Shown here: positions 1 to 10,000 of the stretch, one piece after another
Position numbering within the stretch: the stretch's first letter is position 1
Layout: the number at the start of each line of letters is the position of its first letter
Assembly: GCF_019802125.1 (NCBI RefSeq)
Contig: NZ_JAHVHT010000006.1
Location: forward strand, 1 to 64,000
DNA length: 64,000 nucleotides
Reading direction: 5' to 3'
Source of the DNA: Tateyamaria omphalii
Lineage (GTDB): Bacteria; Pseudomonadota; Alphaproteobacteria; Rhodobacterales; Rhodobacteraceae
Position numbers and translations under genes: made by a program
Notes under the pieces: model-generated
The model's database searches: none
What the model was told of the DNA's origin: nothing
The model's input: the letters and a program-made list of their open reading frames with translations, nothing else

Positions 1-224
<224 letters not shown>

Positions 225-227
225 TTA

Positions 228-2345
228 TTAAGCGTATTTCGCCTGGATCTCGTCGCTGATGTTCTGCGGCACCGGATCGTAGTGATCGAACTGCATGGTG
301 AACTGGGCACGGCCCGAGCTCATCGAACGCAGGGTGTTGATGTAGCCGAACATGTTGGCCAGCGGCACCATTGCGTCGATGGCGATGGCGTTGCCGCGGT
401 TTTCCTGGCCCGACACCTGACCCCGACGCGATGTCAGGTCACCGATGATGCCACCGGTGTATTCTTCAGGCGTGATGACCTCGACCTTCATGATCGGTTC
501 CAGAAGCTTGGCGCCAGCCTTCTTCATGCCTTCGCGCATGCCCATACGGGCCGCGATTTCGAAGGCCAGAACGCTGGAGTCCACGTCGTGGAATTTACCG
601 TCGATCAGAGCCACCTTGAAGTCGATCACAGGGAAGCCCGCCAGCGGACCGGAGTCCATGACCGACTGGATGCCCTTTTCAACGCCCGGGATGTATTCCT
701 TGGGCACGGCACCGCCGACGATGCGGCTCTCGAAGGAGTAGCCTTCGCCCGCTTCCGTCGGCGAGATGATCATCTTCACCTCGGCGAATTGACCCGAACC
801 ACCCGACTGTTTCTTGTGGGTGTAGGTGTGCTCGACCTCGTGACCGATGGTCTCGCGATAGGCCACCTGCGGGGCACCGATGTTGGCTTCGACCTTGAAC
901 TCACGCTTCAGACGATCGACGAGGATGTCGAGGTGCAGTTCGCCCATGCCTTTCATGATGGTCTGACCGCTTTCGAGGTCAGTTTCCACACGGAAGGACG
1001 GATCTTCTGCCGCCAGACGCGCCAGACCCTGGCTCATCTTCTCCTGGTCGCCTTTGGTCTTGGGCTCAACCGCGATCTCGATCACCGGATCGGGGAAGGT
1101 CATCGTTTCCAGCACAACCGGCTCTTTTTCCGAGCACAGCGTGTCACCGGTGGTGGTGTCTTTCAGACCCGCCAGCGCGATAATGTCGCCTGCGAACGCT
1201 TCCTCGATCTCCTCGCGGTTGTTCGAGTGCATCATCATCATCCGACCAACGCGCTCTTTCTTGCCTTTGGTCGAGTTCAGCATCGAGCCGCCCTTGTTCA
1301 GGACGCCCGAGTAGATGCGGGTGAAGGTCAGCGAGCCCACGAAGGGGTCGTTCATGATTTTGAACGCAAGACCCGAGAACGCCATGTCGTCGTCCGCGCG
1401 GCGGGCGATGTTACGCTCTTCAGTCTCGTCACCGGGGGCGAAGCCCATGTAGTCAACCACGTCCAGCGGGCTGGGCAGGTAGTCGATCACGGCGTTGAGC
1501 AGAGGCTGGACACCTTTGTTTTTGAAGGCGGAGCCACCCAGAACCGGAACGAAGTCCAGTGCCAGCGTGCCCTTGCGCAGCAGTTTGCGCAGCGTGGGAA
1601 CGTCGGGTTCGTTGCCTTCCAGATAGGCTTCCATCGCGTCGTCGTCTTGCTCGACGGCGGCTTCGATCATCTTCTCGCGCCATTCGGCGGCCATGTCCTG
1701 CAGCTCTGCACGGATGGGGGCTTTGATCCAGGACGCACCCAGGTCTTCGCCCTGCCACAGCCACTCTTCCATGGTGACGAGGTCAACCAGACCTTCCAGC
1801 TCGGTCTCTGCACCGATCGGGATACCGACGGGCACGGCGCGAGCGCCGGTGCGGTCTTCGATCATGCGGACGCAGTTGAAGAAGTCGGCGCCGATCTTGT
1901 CCATCTTGTTGACAAAGACCATGCGCGGCACCTTGTAGCGGTCAGCCTGACGCCACACGGTTTCGGTCTGCGGCTCGACACCGGCGTTTGCGTCCAGAAC
2001 ACAGACAGCACCGTCGAGAACCGCCAGCGAACGCTCGACTTCGATGGTGAAGTCCACGTGGCCGGGGGTGTCGATGATGTTCAGGCGGTGCTTGGGCGTG
2101 TCAGCGGTCTGACCGTCCTCGGTGCGCTCCCAGAAGGTGGTGGTCGCAGCCGACGTGATGGTGATCCCGCGTTCCTGCTCCTGCTCCATCCAGTCCATGG
2201 TGGCCGCACCATCGTGCACCTCACCGATGTTGTGGGACTTGCCTGTGTAGTACAGGATGCGTTCCGAACATGTGGTCTTGCCGGCATCGATGTGAGCCAT
2301 GATGCCGAAGTTGCGGTAGCGGTCGAGCGGATATTCGCGTGCCAT
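228..2345 (-). CDS. fusA: Elongation factor G
   Basis: EF-G is the cytoplasmic GTPase that drives translocation of tRNA and mRNA on the ribosome. The 705-residue length is normal. G1 is AHIDAGKTT at residues 17-25, followed by RGITITSA (G2), DTPGHVDF (G3) and NKMD (G4). The C-terminal part carries the usual domains IV and V, including the [15 protein letters not shown] stretch. The ATG at 2345 comes 26 bases after the rpsG stop, so the genes are cotranscribed. A long antisense frame covers the same bases but is a shadow. Confidence 0.99.
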   Translation of the reverse strand: MAREYPLDRYRNFGIMAHIDAGKTTCSERILYYTGKSHNIGEVHDGAATMDWMEQEQERGITITSAATTTFWERTEDGQTADTPKHRLNIIDTPGHVDFTIEVERSLAVLDGAVCVLDANAGVEPQTETVWRQADRYKVPRMVFVNKMDKIGADFFNCVRMIEDRTGARAVPVGIPIGAETELEGLVDLVTMEEWLWQGEDLGASWIKAPIRAELQDMAAEWREKMIEAAVEQDDDAMEAYLEGNEPDVPTLRKLLRKGTLALDFVPVLGGSAFKNKGVQPLLNAVIDYLPSPLDVVDYMGFAPGDETEERNIARRADDDMAFSGLAFKIMNDPFVGSLTFTRIYSGVLNKGGSMLNSTKGKKERVGRMMMMHSNNREEIEEAFAGDIIALAGLKDTTTGDTLCSEKEPVVLETMTFPDPVIEIAVEPKTKGDQEKMSQGLARLAAEDPSFRVETDLESGQTIMKGMGELHLDILVDRLKREFKVEANIGAPQVAYRETIGHEVEHTYTHKKQSGGSGQFAEVKMIISPTEAGEGYSFESRIVGGAVPKEYIPGVEKGIQSVMDSGPLAGFPVIDFKVALIDGKFHDVDSSVLAFEIAARMGMREGMKKAGAKLLEPIMKVEVITPEEYTGGIIGDLTSRRGQVSGQENRGNAIAIDAMVPLANMFGYINTLRSMSSGRAQFTMQFDHYDPVPQNISDEIQAKYA

Positions 2346-2371
2346 GGGGCTGCTTCCTCAGGGTGTCTGGA

Positions 2372-2842
2372 TTACCAACGGTAATGGCTGAACGCTTTGT
2401 TGGCGTCGGCCATCTTGTGCGTGTCTTCACGCTTCTTCACGGCAGTACCGCGCGACTGTACGGCGTCGAGCAGTTCACCGGCGAGGCGTTCTTCCATCGT
2501 GTTTTCGTTGCGGCCGCGGCTGGCAGTGATCAACCAGCGGATGGCCAGCGCTTCGCGGCGCTCGGGACGAACTTCAACCGGCACCTGGTAAGTGGCACCA
2601 CCGACGCGGCGCGAACGCACTTCGACGGACGGTTTGATGTTGTCCAGCGCTTCGTGGAACACTTCCACGGGCGCGCGCTTGATCTTGCCTTCAACACGGT
2701 CCAGCGCGTTGTAGACGATGCGTTCGGCGGTCGATTTCTTACCGTCCAGCATCAGGTTGTTCATGAACTTGGTCAGAACCTTATCGCCATATTTGGCGTC
2801 AGGCAGGACTTCGCGTTTCTCGGCGGCGTGACGACGTGACAT
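2372..2842 (-). CDS. rpsG: 30S ribosomal protein S7
   Basis: S7 is a primary 16S rRNA-binding protein that nucleates assembly of the 30S head and lines the E site. The 156-residue length is standard. It opens [20 protein letters not shown] and has the conserved [25 protein letters not shown] segment. It lies between rpsL and fusA with short gaps, the str-operon arrangement. Confidence 0.99.
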   Translation of the reverse strand: MSRRHAAEKREVLPDAKYGDKVLTKFMNNLMLDGKKSTAERIVYNALDRVEGKIKRAPVEVFHEALDNIKPSVEVRSRRVGGATYQVPVEVRPERREALAIRWLITASRGRNENTMEERLAGELLDAVQSRGTAVKKREDTHKMADANKAFSHYRW

Positions 2843-2854
2843 CTGCTGCTCTCC

Positions 2855-3226
2855 TTATTTGGGGCGCTTCGCGCCGTACTTCGAACGGCGTTGCTTACGA
2901 TCTTTGACGCCCTGGGTATCCAGAACACCGCGCAGGATGTGGTAGCGCACACCGGGAAGGTCTTTGACACGGCCGCCGCGGATCAACACAACCGAGTGCT
3001 CTTGCAGGTTGTGGCTCTCGCCGGGGATGTAGCTGATGACCTCGAACCCGTTGGTCAGGCGCACCTTGGCAACCTTCCGCATGGCCGAGTTCGGCTTCTT
3101 CGGTGTGGTGGTGTACACGCGCGTGCACACGCCGCGCTTCTGAGGGTTGCCCTCAAGGTGAAGCGACTTCGAGCGTTTTACTTTGGGCTGCCGCGGCTTG
3201 CGGATCAGCTGTTGGATCGTTGGCAT
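2855..3226 (-). CDS. rpsL: 30S ribosomal protein S12
   Basis: S12 sits at the decoding centre and controls translational accuracy. It is 123 residues. The start was placed at [13 protein letters not shown] (CAT at 3224-3226) because this is the universal S12 N-terminus; the open frame runs 16 residues further upstream without family similarity. The loop [13 protein letters not shown] keeps the wild-type lysine at the usual streptomycin-resistance position, and the second loop [14 protein letters not shown] is also wild type. First gene of the str operon, with a promoter about 230 bases upstream. Confidence 0.99.
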   Translation of the reverse strand: MPTIQQLIRKPRQPKVKRSKSLHLEGNPQKRGVCTRVYTTTPKKPNSAMRKVAKVRLTNGFEVISYIPGESHNLQEHSVVLIRGGRVKDLPGVRYHILRGVLDTQGVKDRKQRRSKYGAKRPK

Positions 3227-3453
3227 TGCAGGTTCTTTCCCCGTCTCATCAACACATGTGTCATGCGGGACCATCCCGCGGTTTCAATCTCATCGCTGCA
3301 TGTGCGTCCACAACAGCGCAAAAACCGCAATCGCTCCTGTTCACAGGGGCGACGCGGTGGGTTTCCAGAGGATCGGGCCAATGCGAGGGCCGGATCGTGT
3401 CCACTTAAGCTTTGATTTCGGTGCCGGGGCGACCCCCTTGCCGAGATAGCGGG

Positions 3454-3482
3454 CGTATAGGGGGAGTCGGAGGTACTGTCAA
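3454..3482 (-). promoter_or_regulatory. Probable sigma70-type promoter of the rpsL-rpsG-fusA-tuf operon
   Basis: On the minus strand a perfect -35 hexamer TTGACA (plus-strand bases 3477-3482) is followed, after exactly 17 bases, by TATACG (3454-3459). Transcription would start near 3447, leaving a leader of about 220 bases before rpsL. The rest of the gap (3227-3566) shows no convincing gene. Confidence 0.7.
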
Positions 3483-3566
3483 CAGCCACAGGCGCCTTGC
3501 ACGGGCCATATCCGATAGGGCACAGTCCACCGCAATACGAGCAGAAAAACAAGGGGCTTTGCAGCC

Positions 3567-4373
3567 ATGCAGATCATCGGGCTCTGCCGCTTTTCCTATC
3601 CCGCCATCGGGGGCTTTCAGGTCGGTCACGAAACCATCGAGGACCGGATGGATTATCTCTGGGCTCATGACCGGCTGGAGGAGCGGTTTCGCCTGCTCGA
3701 GACCATGGCCCTGCCCTGTTTGCGTGCGCAGACGGATCAGGATTTCGACCTGATCATGCTGATCGGGGACACGTTCCCCAAACAGCACGAGGACCGGCTG
3801 CGTGACCTGACCGCGGACATGCCGCAAGTCCAGATCATCAAGAAGCCCCCGCTCGATAGCCGTCCGGTCTGCAAGGACGTCCTGAACGCTGCCCGGCGCG
3901 ATATCGACAAACCTTGTATCCAGTTCCGACATGATGATGACGACGCCTGCGCGGTGGACTTCATCGAAAAACTGCGGAACGCGGCCCATGACGCACGGTC
4001 GCTGTGCCGCAACAACAAGACCGTCGCCTTCGACTGGAACCAGGGCTACGTGGCCGAGGTCGGCGCGCACGGCATCGCGGCCACCGAGATTTACCGCCCC
4101 TTCTATGTCTCCGCGCTTGGCGTTTACATCGCGGGCGGGGTCATGACCTCGATCCATAATTTCATGCACGAACGCATTCCGCAATTCATGCCCTGCGTGA
4201 CCTATTCCGACAAGCACATGTTCGTGCGCACGCACAACGGCTACAACGACAGCCGTCAGAAAAAGGTCAAGGACTGGCCGGTCGAGCCATTGAGCCCGGA
4301 ACAGGAGCGGCTGTTCAAATCCTGCTTCAACGTAGACGTGGCACAGGTGCGTTCTGTCTTTTCAGCGCCCTGA
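3567..4373 (+). CDS. Putative rhamnosyltransferase-like glycosyltransferase
   Basis: A 268-residue cytoplasmic protein resembling the putative rhamnosyl transferase family common in Rhodobacteraceae. It opens IGLCRFSYPAIGGFQ, has ERFRLLETMALPCLRAQTDQ, which fits the family, and an acidic FRHDDDDAC motif near residues 118-126. That motif is a plausible nucleotide-sugar and metal site. No signal peptide or membrane segment. It stands alone downstream of the divergent rpsL promoter and overlaps the DMT gene by 12 bases tail to tail. Donor and acceptor sugars cannot be read from the sequence; rhamnose specificity is a family label only. Confidence 0.7.
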   Translation: MQIIGLCRFSYPAIGGFQVGHETIEDRMDYLWAHDRLEERFRLLETMALPCLRAQTDQDFDLIMLIGDTFPKQHEDRLRDLTADMPQVQIIKKPPLDSRPVCKDVLNAARRDIDKPCIQFRHDDDDACAVDFIEKLRNAAHDARSLCRNNKTVAFDWNQGYVAEVGAHGIAATEIYRPFYVSALGVYIAGGVMTSIHNFMHERIPQFMPCVTYSDKHMFVRTHNGYNDSRQKKVKDWPVEPLSPEQERLFKSCFNVDVAQVRSVFSAP

Positions 4374-5228
4374 CAGCCGCCGCTCGCGATACAGCGTGAA
4401 CAGCCCCGTCGCGACAACGATCCCCGCCCCAAGGAGCGTCAGCGACGAGGGCCAGTCGCCAAAGACCAGCCACCCCAGCACAAGCGCCCAGATCAGCCCG
4501 GTATAGCGGAATGGTGCGATGAAGCTGATCTCGCCCACGCGCATCACCTGCACGGAAAAGAAGTATCCGCCGATGATGAAGACGGACGCGCCGCCGATCA
4601 GCACGGCCAGGCGCAGATCAATGGGCACCCATGCCGTGCCCGTCGTGCTGACACCGGCAAAGGCGGTGACCGTCAGCGCCGCGACAAGGGTCACGGTCAT
4701 GGATGGTACCTCCTCGGACAGCCGCCGCGTCGCCAGATCGCGCAGGGTCACACAGGCAACCGCGATCAGGGCATAGGCGGACCAGACCGAAAACCCCTCG
4801 GCCCCCGGGCGCACGATCAGCAACATGCCCATGAACCCGATCAGAATGGCGGACATCCGGCGCCAGCCCAGCGGCTCCCGGAAAAACAGGGCGGCCCCCA
4901 CTGCGACCGTCAACGGCAGCACCTGCAGGATCGCCGTCACATTGGCGAGCGGCATGTTCAGAAGCGCGGTGATGAAGAAATACGCCGCCCCGACCTCGGC
5001 CCCAGACCGCACGGCGATCAGCCCCCAGTCACGGCCCCCGATGCGAAAGTGAATGGTGCCCAACCAGCGAGCCATCCCCACGATCAGAACGGATGAAATC
5101 ACGCCGCGAATGACCAGAAGCTGCATCAACGGCACCGCTCCGTCCGTCATCTTGATCAGCGTGTCATTCAGCGTGAAAGACGCCATCGACGCCATCATCA
5201 AAAGCGCACCAATCGTGTTGGGAGACAT
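4362..5228 (-). CDS. DMT-family (EamA) inner-membrane transporter
   Basis: A 288-residue hydrophobic protein with about ten membrane helices in two five-helix repeats, as in EamA drug/metabolite exporters (RhaT/YdcZ type). The first repeat opens GALLMMASMASFTLNDTLIK and the second contains the characteristic RYTGLIWALVLGWLVFGDWP segment. It ends in a basic RERRLSGR tail. Substrate unknown; relatives export amino acids, purines or other metabolites. Convergent with the preceding glycosyltransferase-like gene, divergent from the MFS gene. Confidence 0.85.
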   Translation of the reverse strand: MSPNTIGALLMMASMASFTLNDTLIKMTDGAVPLMQLLVIRGVISSVLIVGMARWLGTIHFRIGGRDWGLIAVRSGAEVGAAYFFITALLNMPLANVTAILQVLPLTVAVGAALFFREPLGWRRMSAILIGFMGMLLIVRPGAEGFSVWSAYALIAVACVTLRDLATRRLSEEVPSMTVTLVAALTVTAFAGVSTTGTAWVPIDLRLAVLIGGASVFIIGGYFFSVQVMRVGEISFIAPFRYTGLIWALVLGWLVFGDWPSSLTLLGAGIVVATGLFTLYRERRLSGR

Positions 5229-5367
5229 GGGGAAAACCGATCCTGAGCTTGTGCGCAGACGCTATCCCCACCGTCTCGCAGTGACCAGAGACACAGTTGA
5301 GAATTTTCCTTGACCTAAAGTCGACTTGACCTCGTAGGCGTTGAAAAACTCTGGCACGAAGACATCA

Positions 5368-6633
5368 ATGGCAAACCGCTCTCTCCTACCCCGTTTTATC
5401 GCAGCAAGTGGCATGACGAACCTGGCCGACGGCATTGCCGTCGTGGTCTGGGCGTGGATCGCGTCCCTGCTGACACGCGATCCGCTGCTGATCGCTTTGA
5501 TGCCCATCGCTTTGCGGCTTCCGTGGTTCGTCTTCGCGCTGCCTGCAGGGGTCGTCACGGACCGGGTGGACCGGCGCCACCTGATCCTGATCATGGATGT
5601 CCTGCGCGCCACTGCCTTTGCCGCGGCCGGGCTCTGCGTCTGGATGTCGATGCCGCTCGCACCTGCTGCAGACAGTGGTACCGGCGATCCAATGCTCTTC
5701 TACGCATTGCTGGGATGCGCGCTTGTGGTCGGGACGGCCGAAGTGTTCCGTGACAACGCCGCCCAGACCATCCTGCCCGCCCTGGTGCCGCATGACAGGC
5801 TGGAACAGGCGAACGGCCTGTTGTGGAGCGTCGAACTTGTCGGAAACTCGTTGCTCGGCCCGGCCCTTGGAGCATTTTTGATCGCCACGATCCTGTGGAC
5901 GCCCTTCGCGCTGAACGCCGCCATGTTTGCCCTCGCTGCGCTGCTCGTGCTGTCCCTGGCCGGATCCTTCAAACCGACGCGGGCAATGCACGGATCGTGG
6001 CGCAGCGATCTGACCGAGGGTTGGACGTTCCTGCGCGGACATCCCTTCCTGATGGTGCTCGCTGTGATCACCGGGGTGTGGAACCTGCTGCATCAAATGG
6101 TGGTGATCGCACTGATCCTGCACGTGCAGGAAAATCTGCAGATCGGGGCGCAAGGGTACGGTCTGATCCTCGCCGCCGGGGCGGTCGGCGGCATTGCCGG
6201 CGGGATCGTTGCGGCCCGCGTTGTCGAAAAGATCGGACAAAACGCAGCCGCCCAGTGGATGACGCTGGCCTCTGCCGTCGCGTTTGCGCTCATGCCCTTT
6301 GCGCCCAATGGTTACACGCTGGCATTGGTGCTTGTTGCCTTTGAGTTCACCGGTCTGATCTGGAACACCGTGTCGGTGTCCTACCGACAACGCTCGATCC
6401 CCGACGAATTGCTTGGACGCGTCAACAGCATCTACCGCTTGCTGGCATGGGGCATGATGCCCATCGGGCTGCTGTTGTCAGGTCTGGTCGTGCGCTGGTC
6501 CGAAGATGTCGTGACGCGCGACCTGGCGTTGATGGCACCCTTTGTCCTTGCGGCTGTTGGTGCCACCCTGCTCACGGCCCTTGCCTGGCGTCCTCTTGGC
6601 CGCGGGTTCAAGCCGATCCTGCCAAATCCGTGA
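5368..6633 (+). CDS. MFS transporter (EntS/enterobactin-exporter-like group)
   Basis: A major facilitator of 421 residues from ATG 5368; an in-frame TTG at 5341 would add nine residues. It has about twelve membrane helices. The loop-2 motif GVVTDRVDRRHLILIMDVLRA is typical of the MFS_3 / EntS-like exporters. The central DLTEGWTFLRGHPFL segment and the late NTVSVSYRQRSIPDELLGRVNSIYRL segment also fit that group. Substrate unknown. Single gene, divergent from the DMT gene and convergent with tctE, which begins 6 bases past its stop. Confidence 0.85.
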   Translation: MANRSLLPRFIAASGMTNLADGIAVVVWAWIASLLTRDPLLIALMPIALRLPWFVFALPAGVVTDRVDRRHLILIMDVLRATAFAAAGLCVWMSMPLAPAADSGTGDPMLFYALLGCALVVGTAEVFRDNAAQTILPALVPHDRLEQANGLLWSVELVGNSLLGPALGAFLIATILWTPFALNAAMFALAALLVLSLAGSFKPTRAMHGSWRSDLTEGWTFLRGHPFLMVLAVITGVWNLLHQMVVIALILHVQENLQIGAQGYGLILAAGAVGGIAGGIVAARVVEKIGQNAAAQWMTLASAVAFALMPFAPNGYTLALVLVAFEFTGLIWNTVSVSYRQRSIPDELLGRVNSIYRLLAWGMMPIGLLLSGLVVRWSEDVVTRDLALMAPFVLAAVGATLLTALAWRPLGRGFKPILPNP

Positions 6634-6639
6634 CACCGG

Positions 6640-8016
6640 TCAGGCAAGCTCTGCCAGGGGCAGCTCAAGGACAATACATGCACCCTGATCGCACTCGGCA
6701 ATCGTCAACCGCCCGCCATGATTTTCCATCACGCGGGCCGCAATCGGCAGGCCAAGGCCCGTCCCGGGCCCGGCCTTTGGCTGGCTGAAGCGCCCAACGG
6801 CCAGCGTGCGATCCTCGGGCGCGATGCCGATGCCATTGTCCCGCACCTCCAGCCGCGCAACGTCACCGTCAGCTGTCAGACGCAACACGATACGCGACAC
6901 GTCACGGCCACCGTGCAGCACTGCATTTGTGAGCAGGTTGAGCAGCGCCTCCTGCACCATCAGGTCATCGCCAGAAACGCACACGGGTCCGGTCGGCGCG
7001 TCCAGAATGACCTGAACATGATCAACGCACAGGGACGACCCGCCCTCGAACCGCGAAATGACAGTCTGGCACAGCGCGGCCAGATCCAGCACGGCGCGCG
7101 GTTGCGCCGTGTCTGACCCCTTGGCCCGCTCAAAGGACAGAAGCTGGTTCGTCAGATGCGTCGCCTCCCGCGCAGCCGCCACCAATTCCGCACTGCGCGC
7201 CTTGGACGCCGCGCGCGTTGGCGCGCTTTCGACCGCCTCGGCCAGCGCCAGCACCCCGGCAATCGGATTGCGCAACTGATGCGCCGCGTTCGAGATGAAC
7301 TCGTCCTTGGAACTGATGCGGCGCGCCACACGGTCGAGCAGGGCATTCAGAGTGGCAACGATGCCCTGTGCTTCGGTCGGCACAGGACGACGGATCGGGG
7401 TCAGATCGCTGGGTGTGCGCCGGGCGATGGCATCCTCCAACTCGAGCAGCGGGCGCAGCCCCAATCGCACCCCGAACCAAACGATCAGCGCCACCGACAG
7501 CACCAACAACAAAAGCACCGCGATTGTGCGGGACACCACGGTCGTCACAAAAGACGCGCGCACGCCCATGTCCTGCCATACGGAGATTGTGAAGATGCCT
7601 GTAAACCCATCCAGCGTCGCCGCATCCTGAAACCGCAACGCACGCACGTCCCGGCCCTGATAGATGGCATCGTAGAACAACGGCTCGGCTTCGGTCATGG
7701 GCACGGCAGAGGGCGGACGCGGCGGCGTGGCATATCCGGTCACGAACACGCCATCGGGGGCAAAGACGTGGTAGAACAACTCGCCTCCCGAGGTGTCACT
7801 GATCAACCGCCTCGTATCCGGCGACAACGCATCGCCCCCGGACAAGGCAACATCGCGCGAAATAGCGAGCGCCGCCGACAACAGTCCGCGGTCAAAGATC
7901 TCCCCGGCCCGCTCGGTCGTGCCTCGAAACTCCAGAACCGCCAAGCCAACGGCAATCAGCAACAAGGGCGTCAGGATGATGATGATCAGGCGCGTGCGCA
8001 GTGACCGGGTCTTCAT
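6640..8016 (-). CDS. tctE: Sensor histidine kinase, TctE type
   Basis: A 458-residue membrane sensor kinase. Helix 1 is near residues 9-27 (LIIIILTPLLLIAVGLAVL). A periplasmic sensor region follows, then helix 2 near 165-185. Next come a HAMP-like linker, the HisKA box ISNAAHQLRNPIAGVLALAEA with the phospho-accepting His, N box LLNLLTNAVLHG, G1 RDNGIGIAPED and G2 GTGLGLPIAARVM. The TctE periplasmic domain senses citrate-type acids in known relatives. Its start overlaps the stop of the tctD-like regulator by 4 bases, so the two are translationally coupled, and the pair is divergent from a tripartite tricarboxylate transporter. Confidence 0.92.
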   Translation of the reverse strand: MKTRSLRTRLIIIILTPLLLIAVGLAVLEFRGTTERAGEIFDRGLLSAALAISRDVALSGGDALSPDTRRLISDTSGGELFYHVFAPDGVFVTGYATPPRPPSAVPMTEAEPLFYDAIYQGRDVRALRFQDAATLDGFTGIFTISVWQDMGVRASFVTTVVSRTIAVLLLLVLSVALIVWFGVRLGLRPLLELEDAIARRTPSDLTPIRRPVPTEAQGIVATLNALLDRVARRISSKDEFISNAAHQLRNPIAGVLALAEAVESAPTRAASKARSAELVAAAREATHLTNQLLSFERAKGSDTAQPRAVLDLAALCQTVISRFEGGSSLCVDHVQVILDAPTGPVCVSGDDLMVQEALLNLLTNAVLHGGRDVSRIVLRLTADGDVARLEVRDNGIGIAPEDRTLAVGRFSQPKAGPGTGLGLPIAARVMENHGGRLTIAECDQGACIVLELPLAELA

Positions 8017-8687
8017 GGCTCCTCGCTCACGCGCAACTGATAGCCCAAACCGCGCTGCGCCTTGATCCCGATGCCATAGGGCTTCAGGCGCGACCGGATG
8101 CGCGAGATATAGACCTCGATCACCTGCTCCTCGACATCCGCGCCGGTGCCATAGGCATAGTCAAGCAAGGCCGACTTGGTCACCAGCCGCTGGCCCGCAT
8201 TCAGCAGGCATTCGAACACCGCAAGCTCGCGGCGCGGAAGCTCGACCGGCGTGTCACCATCCAGCAACTGCCGGGCATCGGGGTCAAAGGCCAGCCGCCC
8301 GACCTGCCGCACCCGCCGCTGCGGCACTGCGCGACGGCGCGCCAAGGCCCGCACACGCGCCTCAAGCTCGGCCATTTCGAACGGTTTGATCAGGTAGTCA
8401 TCGGCCCCGGCATCCAGACCCAGCACACGGTCCTCGGTCGCGGCCCGCGCCGTCAGCAGGACAACCGGGCGCGGATCGCCCCGCTCCCGCAACTCCGACA
8501 GGATGCGCAACCCGTCGGTTCCCGGCAGATTGATGTCGAGGATGATCATGTCCGACGTGTCGGTCCGCAGAAACTCCGCCGCGTCGGCTCCGTTGTGCAG
8601 AACATCCACGGCGTGGCCCGCATCCTCCAACCGGTAGGCGATGCCCTTGGCCAACCCGACATTGTCTTCCACCAACGTGATCCGCAT
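8013..8687 (-). CDS. tctD: OmpR-family response regulator, TctD type
   Basis: A 224-residue regulator. The start was placed at MRITLVEDNVGLAKGIAYRL (CAT 8685-8687); the frame extends six residues further but this is the normal TctD length. The receiver has ED at 7-8, the phospho-acceptor in IILDINLPGTDGL, T in LLTARA and K in YLIKPFEMAEL. The C-terminal winged helix ends EVYISRIRSRLKPYGIGIKAQRGLGYQL. Cytoplasmic DNA-binding protein, predicted to activate the divergent tctC operon in response to TctE. A direct repeat suited to an OmpR-type dimer lies just upstream at 8703-8723. Confidence 0.93.
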   Translation of the reverse strand: MRITLVEDNVGLAKGIAYRLEDAGHAVDVLHNGADAAEFLRTDTSDMIILDINLPGTDGLRILSELRERGDPRPVVLLTARAATEDRVLGLDAGADDYLIKPFEMAELEARVRALARRRAVPQRRVRQVGRLAFDPDARQLLDGDTPVELPRRELAVFECLLNAGQRLVTKSALLDYAYGTGADVEEQVIEVYISRIRSRLKPYGIGIKAQRGLGYQLRVSEEP

Positions 8688-8702
8688 GAATTTCCCGGTC
8701 TG

Positions 8703-8723
8703 CAAGTTTCGCGCAAGGTTCGC
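8703..8723. promoter_or_regulatory. Candidate TctD operator (11-bp direct repeat)
   Basis: CAAGTTTCGC (8703-8712) and CAAGGTTCGC (8714-8723) match at 9 of 10 bases with an 11-base period, the spacing expected for tandem OmpR-type binding. In addition TGCAAGTT at 8701-8708 is inverted as AACTTGCA at 8729-8736. The site lies in the 132-base gap between divergent tctD and tctC. Assignment to TctD is inference. Confidence 0.45.
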
Positions 8724-8819
8724 AGGTCAACTTGCACACATCAACCGGGCACGGACAGCCCGGTCACATGGCTTCGGTCGGCCCGGGGAGGGGACGACCA
8801 GCACATAAGGGAGGAACAT

Positions 8820-9932
8820 ATGTCCACTATCAAAACCACACGTCGTGTGGCCTGTAGCCTCGTGGCTGCGGCAGCCGCGACTTTCGCCGTGCAGGCCAAC
8901 GCAGACGGCCACGGCATCGATCTGCAAGGCAAGACCGTCGAATGGATCATCCCGTTCTCGGAAACCGGCGGCTCGGCCAAATGGGCCAACTTCTATGCAC
9001 CTCTGCTCAGCGAAGCGCTGCCCGGCCAACCCACCGTCGTCGTCAAGTTCATGCCCGGCGCCGGCTCGACCAAAGGTGCCAACTTCTTCCAGGAACAGCA
9101 ATACGCAGACAGCGAAGGCACGCTGATCTTCGGCTCGTCCGGATCCACACAATTCCCGTTCCTGCTGGACGACCCACGGGTCAAATACAATTACGCCGAC
9201 TGGAACGTCGTGCTGGCCTCGGGCACGGGCGGTGTCGCCTACCTGCCGCCGGACATGGCGGCCAAGATGGACGGGCTCGACGCCTCCGGCCTTCAGGGCG
9301 AAGACTTCATCTACGGCTCGCAAGGCGCCACACGGCTCGACCTTGTCCCGCTTCTGGCGTGGGAAATGCTGGGCCTGCAGGTCGAGCCGGTCTTTGGCAT
9401 CAAGGGCCGCGGCGATGGGCGGCTGATGTTCGAGCGGGGCGAAGCCAATATCGACTACCAGACGTCCTCCGGATACCTGTCGGGTGTAGCCCCGCTGGTC
9501 GAAGCAGGCACCGCCGTCCCGATGATGAGCTGGGGCGCGCTGGATGCTGATGGTAACATCGTGCGCGACCCGACCTTCCCCGACATGCCGACATTCAAAG
9601 AGGTGTGCGAGGCAACGGATGGCTGCGAGACGTCGGGTACACAATGGGATGCGTGGAAAGCCTTCTTCATCGCAGGCTTCCCGGCGCAGAAGATGGTGTT
9701 CCTGCCCAACGGCGCCTCGGCAGACGCGATTGCGACCTACACGCAGGCGTTTGAAGCGGTCAAAGCCCGCGCAGACTTTGCCGACATCTCGTCCAAACGT
9801 CTGGGCAAGTACCCGCAAATGACCGGGGCCGAAGCCCAAGGCGCGCTCGAAAGTGGCACCAACGTCCCGCAAGAGGCGAAGGACTTTGTTGTCGGCTGGT
9901 TGGAAGAGCGCTACGGCGTGACGCTCAACTAA
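8820..9932 (+). CDS. tctC: Tripartite tricarboxylate transporter substrate-binding protein
   Basis: A 370-residue periplasmic binding protein of the TctC/Bug family. It captures a carboxylate in the periplasm and delivers it to the TctAB permease. The Sec signal peptide is residues 1-28 (hydrophobic core VACSLVAAAAATFAVQA, cleavage near NADG). The mature part opens GKTVEWIIPFSETGGSAKWANF, with the family's substrate-loop pattern, and later KFMPGAGSTKGANFF. The start is fixed by AAGGGAGG seven bases upstream of ATG 8820; the frame runs far upstream but only as a shadow of tctD. It is longer than typical Bug proteins (about 300-330 residues). Confidence 0.9.
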   Translation: MSTIKTTRRVACSLVAAAAATFAVQANADGHGIDLQGKTVEWIIPFSETGGSAKWANFYAPLLSEALPGQPTVVVKFMPGAGSTKGANFFQEQQYADSEGTLIFGSSGSTQFPFLLDDPRVKYNYADWNVVLASGTGGVAYLPPDMAAKMDGLDASGLQGEDFIYGSQGATRLDLVPLLAWEMLGLQVEPVFGIKGRGDGRLMFERGEANIDYQTSSGYLSGVAPLVEAGTAVPMMSWGALDADGNIVRDPTFPDMPTFKEVCEATDGCETSGTQWDAWKAFFIAGFPAQKMVFLPNGASADAIATYTQAFEAVKARADFADISSKRLGKYPQMTGAEAQGALESGTNVPQEAKDFVVGWLEERYGVTLN

Positions 9933-9948
9933 GCCCTGCTGTCTGACT

Positions 9949-9972
9949 GCCCTGTCCCCGCGGGGACAGGGC
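9949..9972. other. Perfect 24-bp palindrome between tctC and tctA
   Basis: GCCCTGTCCCCG (9949-9960) is followed at once by its exact reverse complement (9961-9972). No T-run follows, so a simple terminator is unlikely. Placed between a binding-protein gene and its permease gene, it probably blocks 3' decay or attenuates, giving more TctC than TctAB. That role is inferred. Confidence 0.6.
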
Positions 9973-10000
9973 GCTTTACCGGGTAAGGCAGAGACATCTC

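Noticed and set aside
3567-4373. Capsule or lipopolysaccharide gene cluster around the rhamnosyltransferase-like gene
   Set aside because: No other polysaccharide genes are nearby; the gene stands alone.
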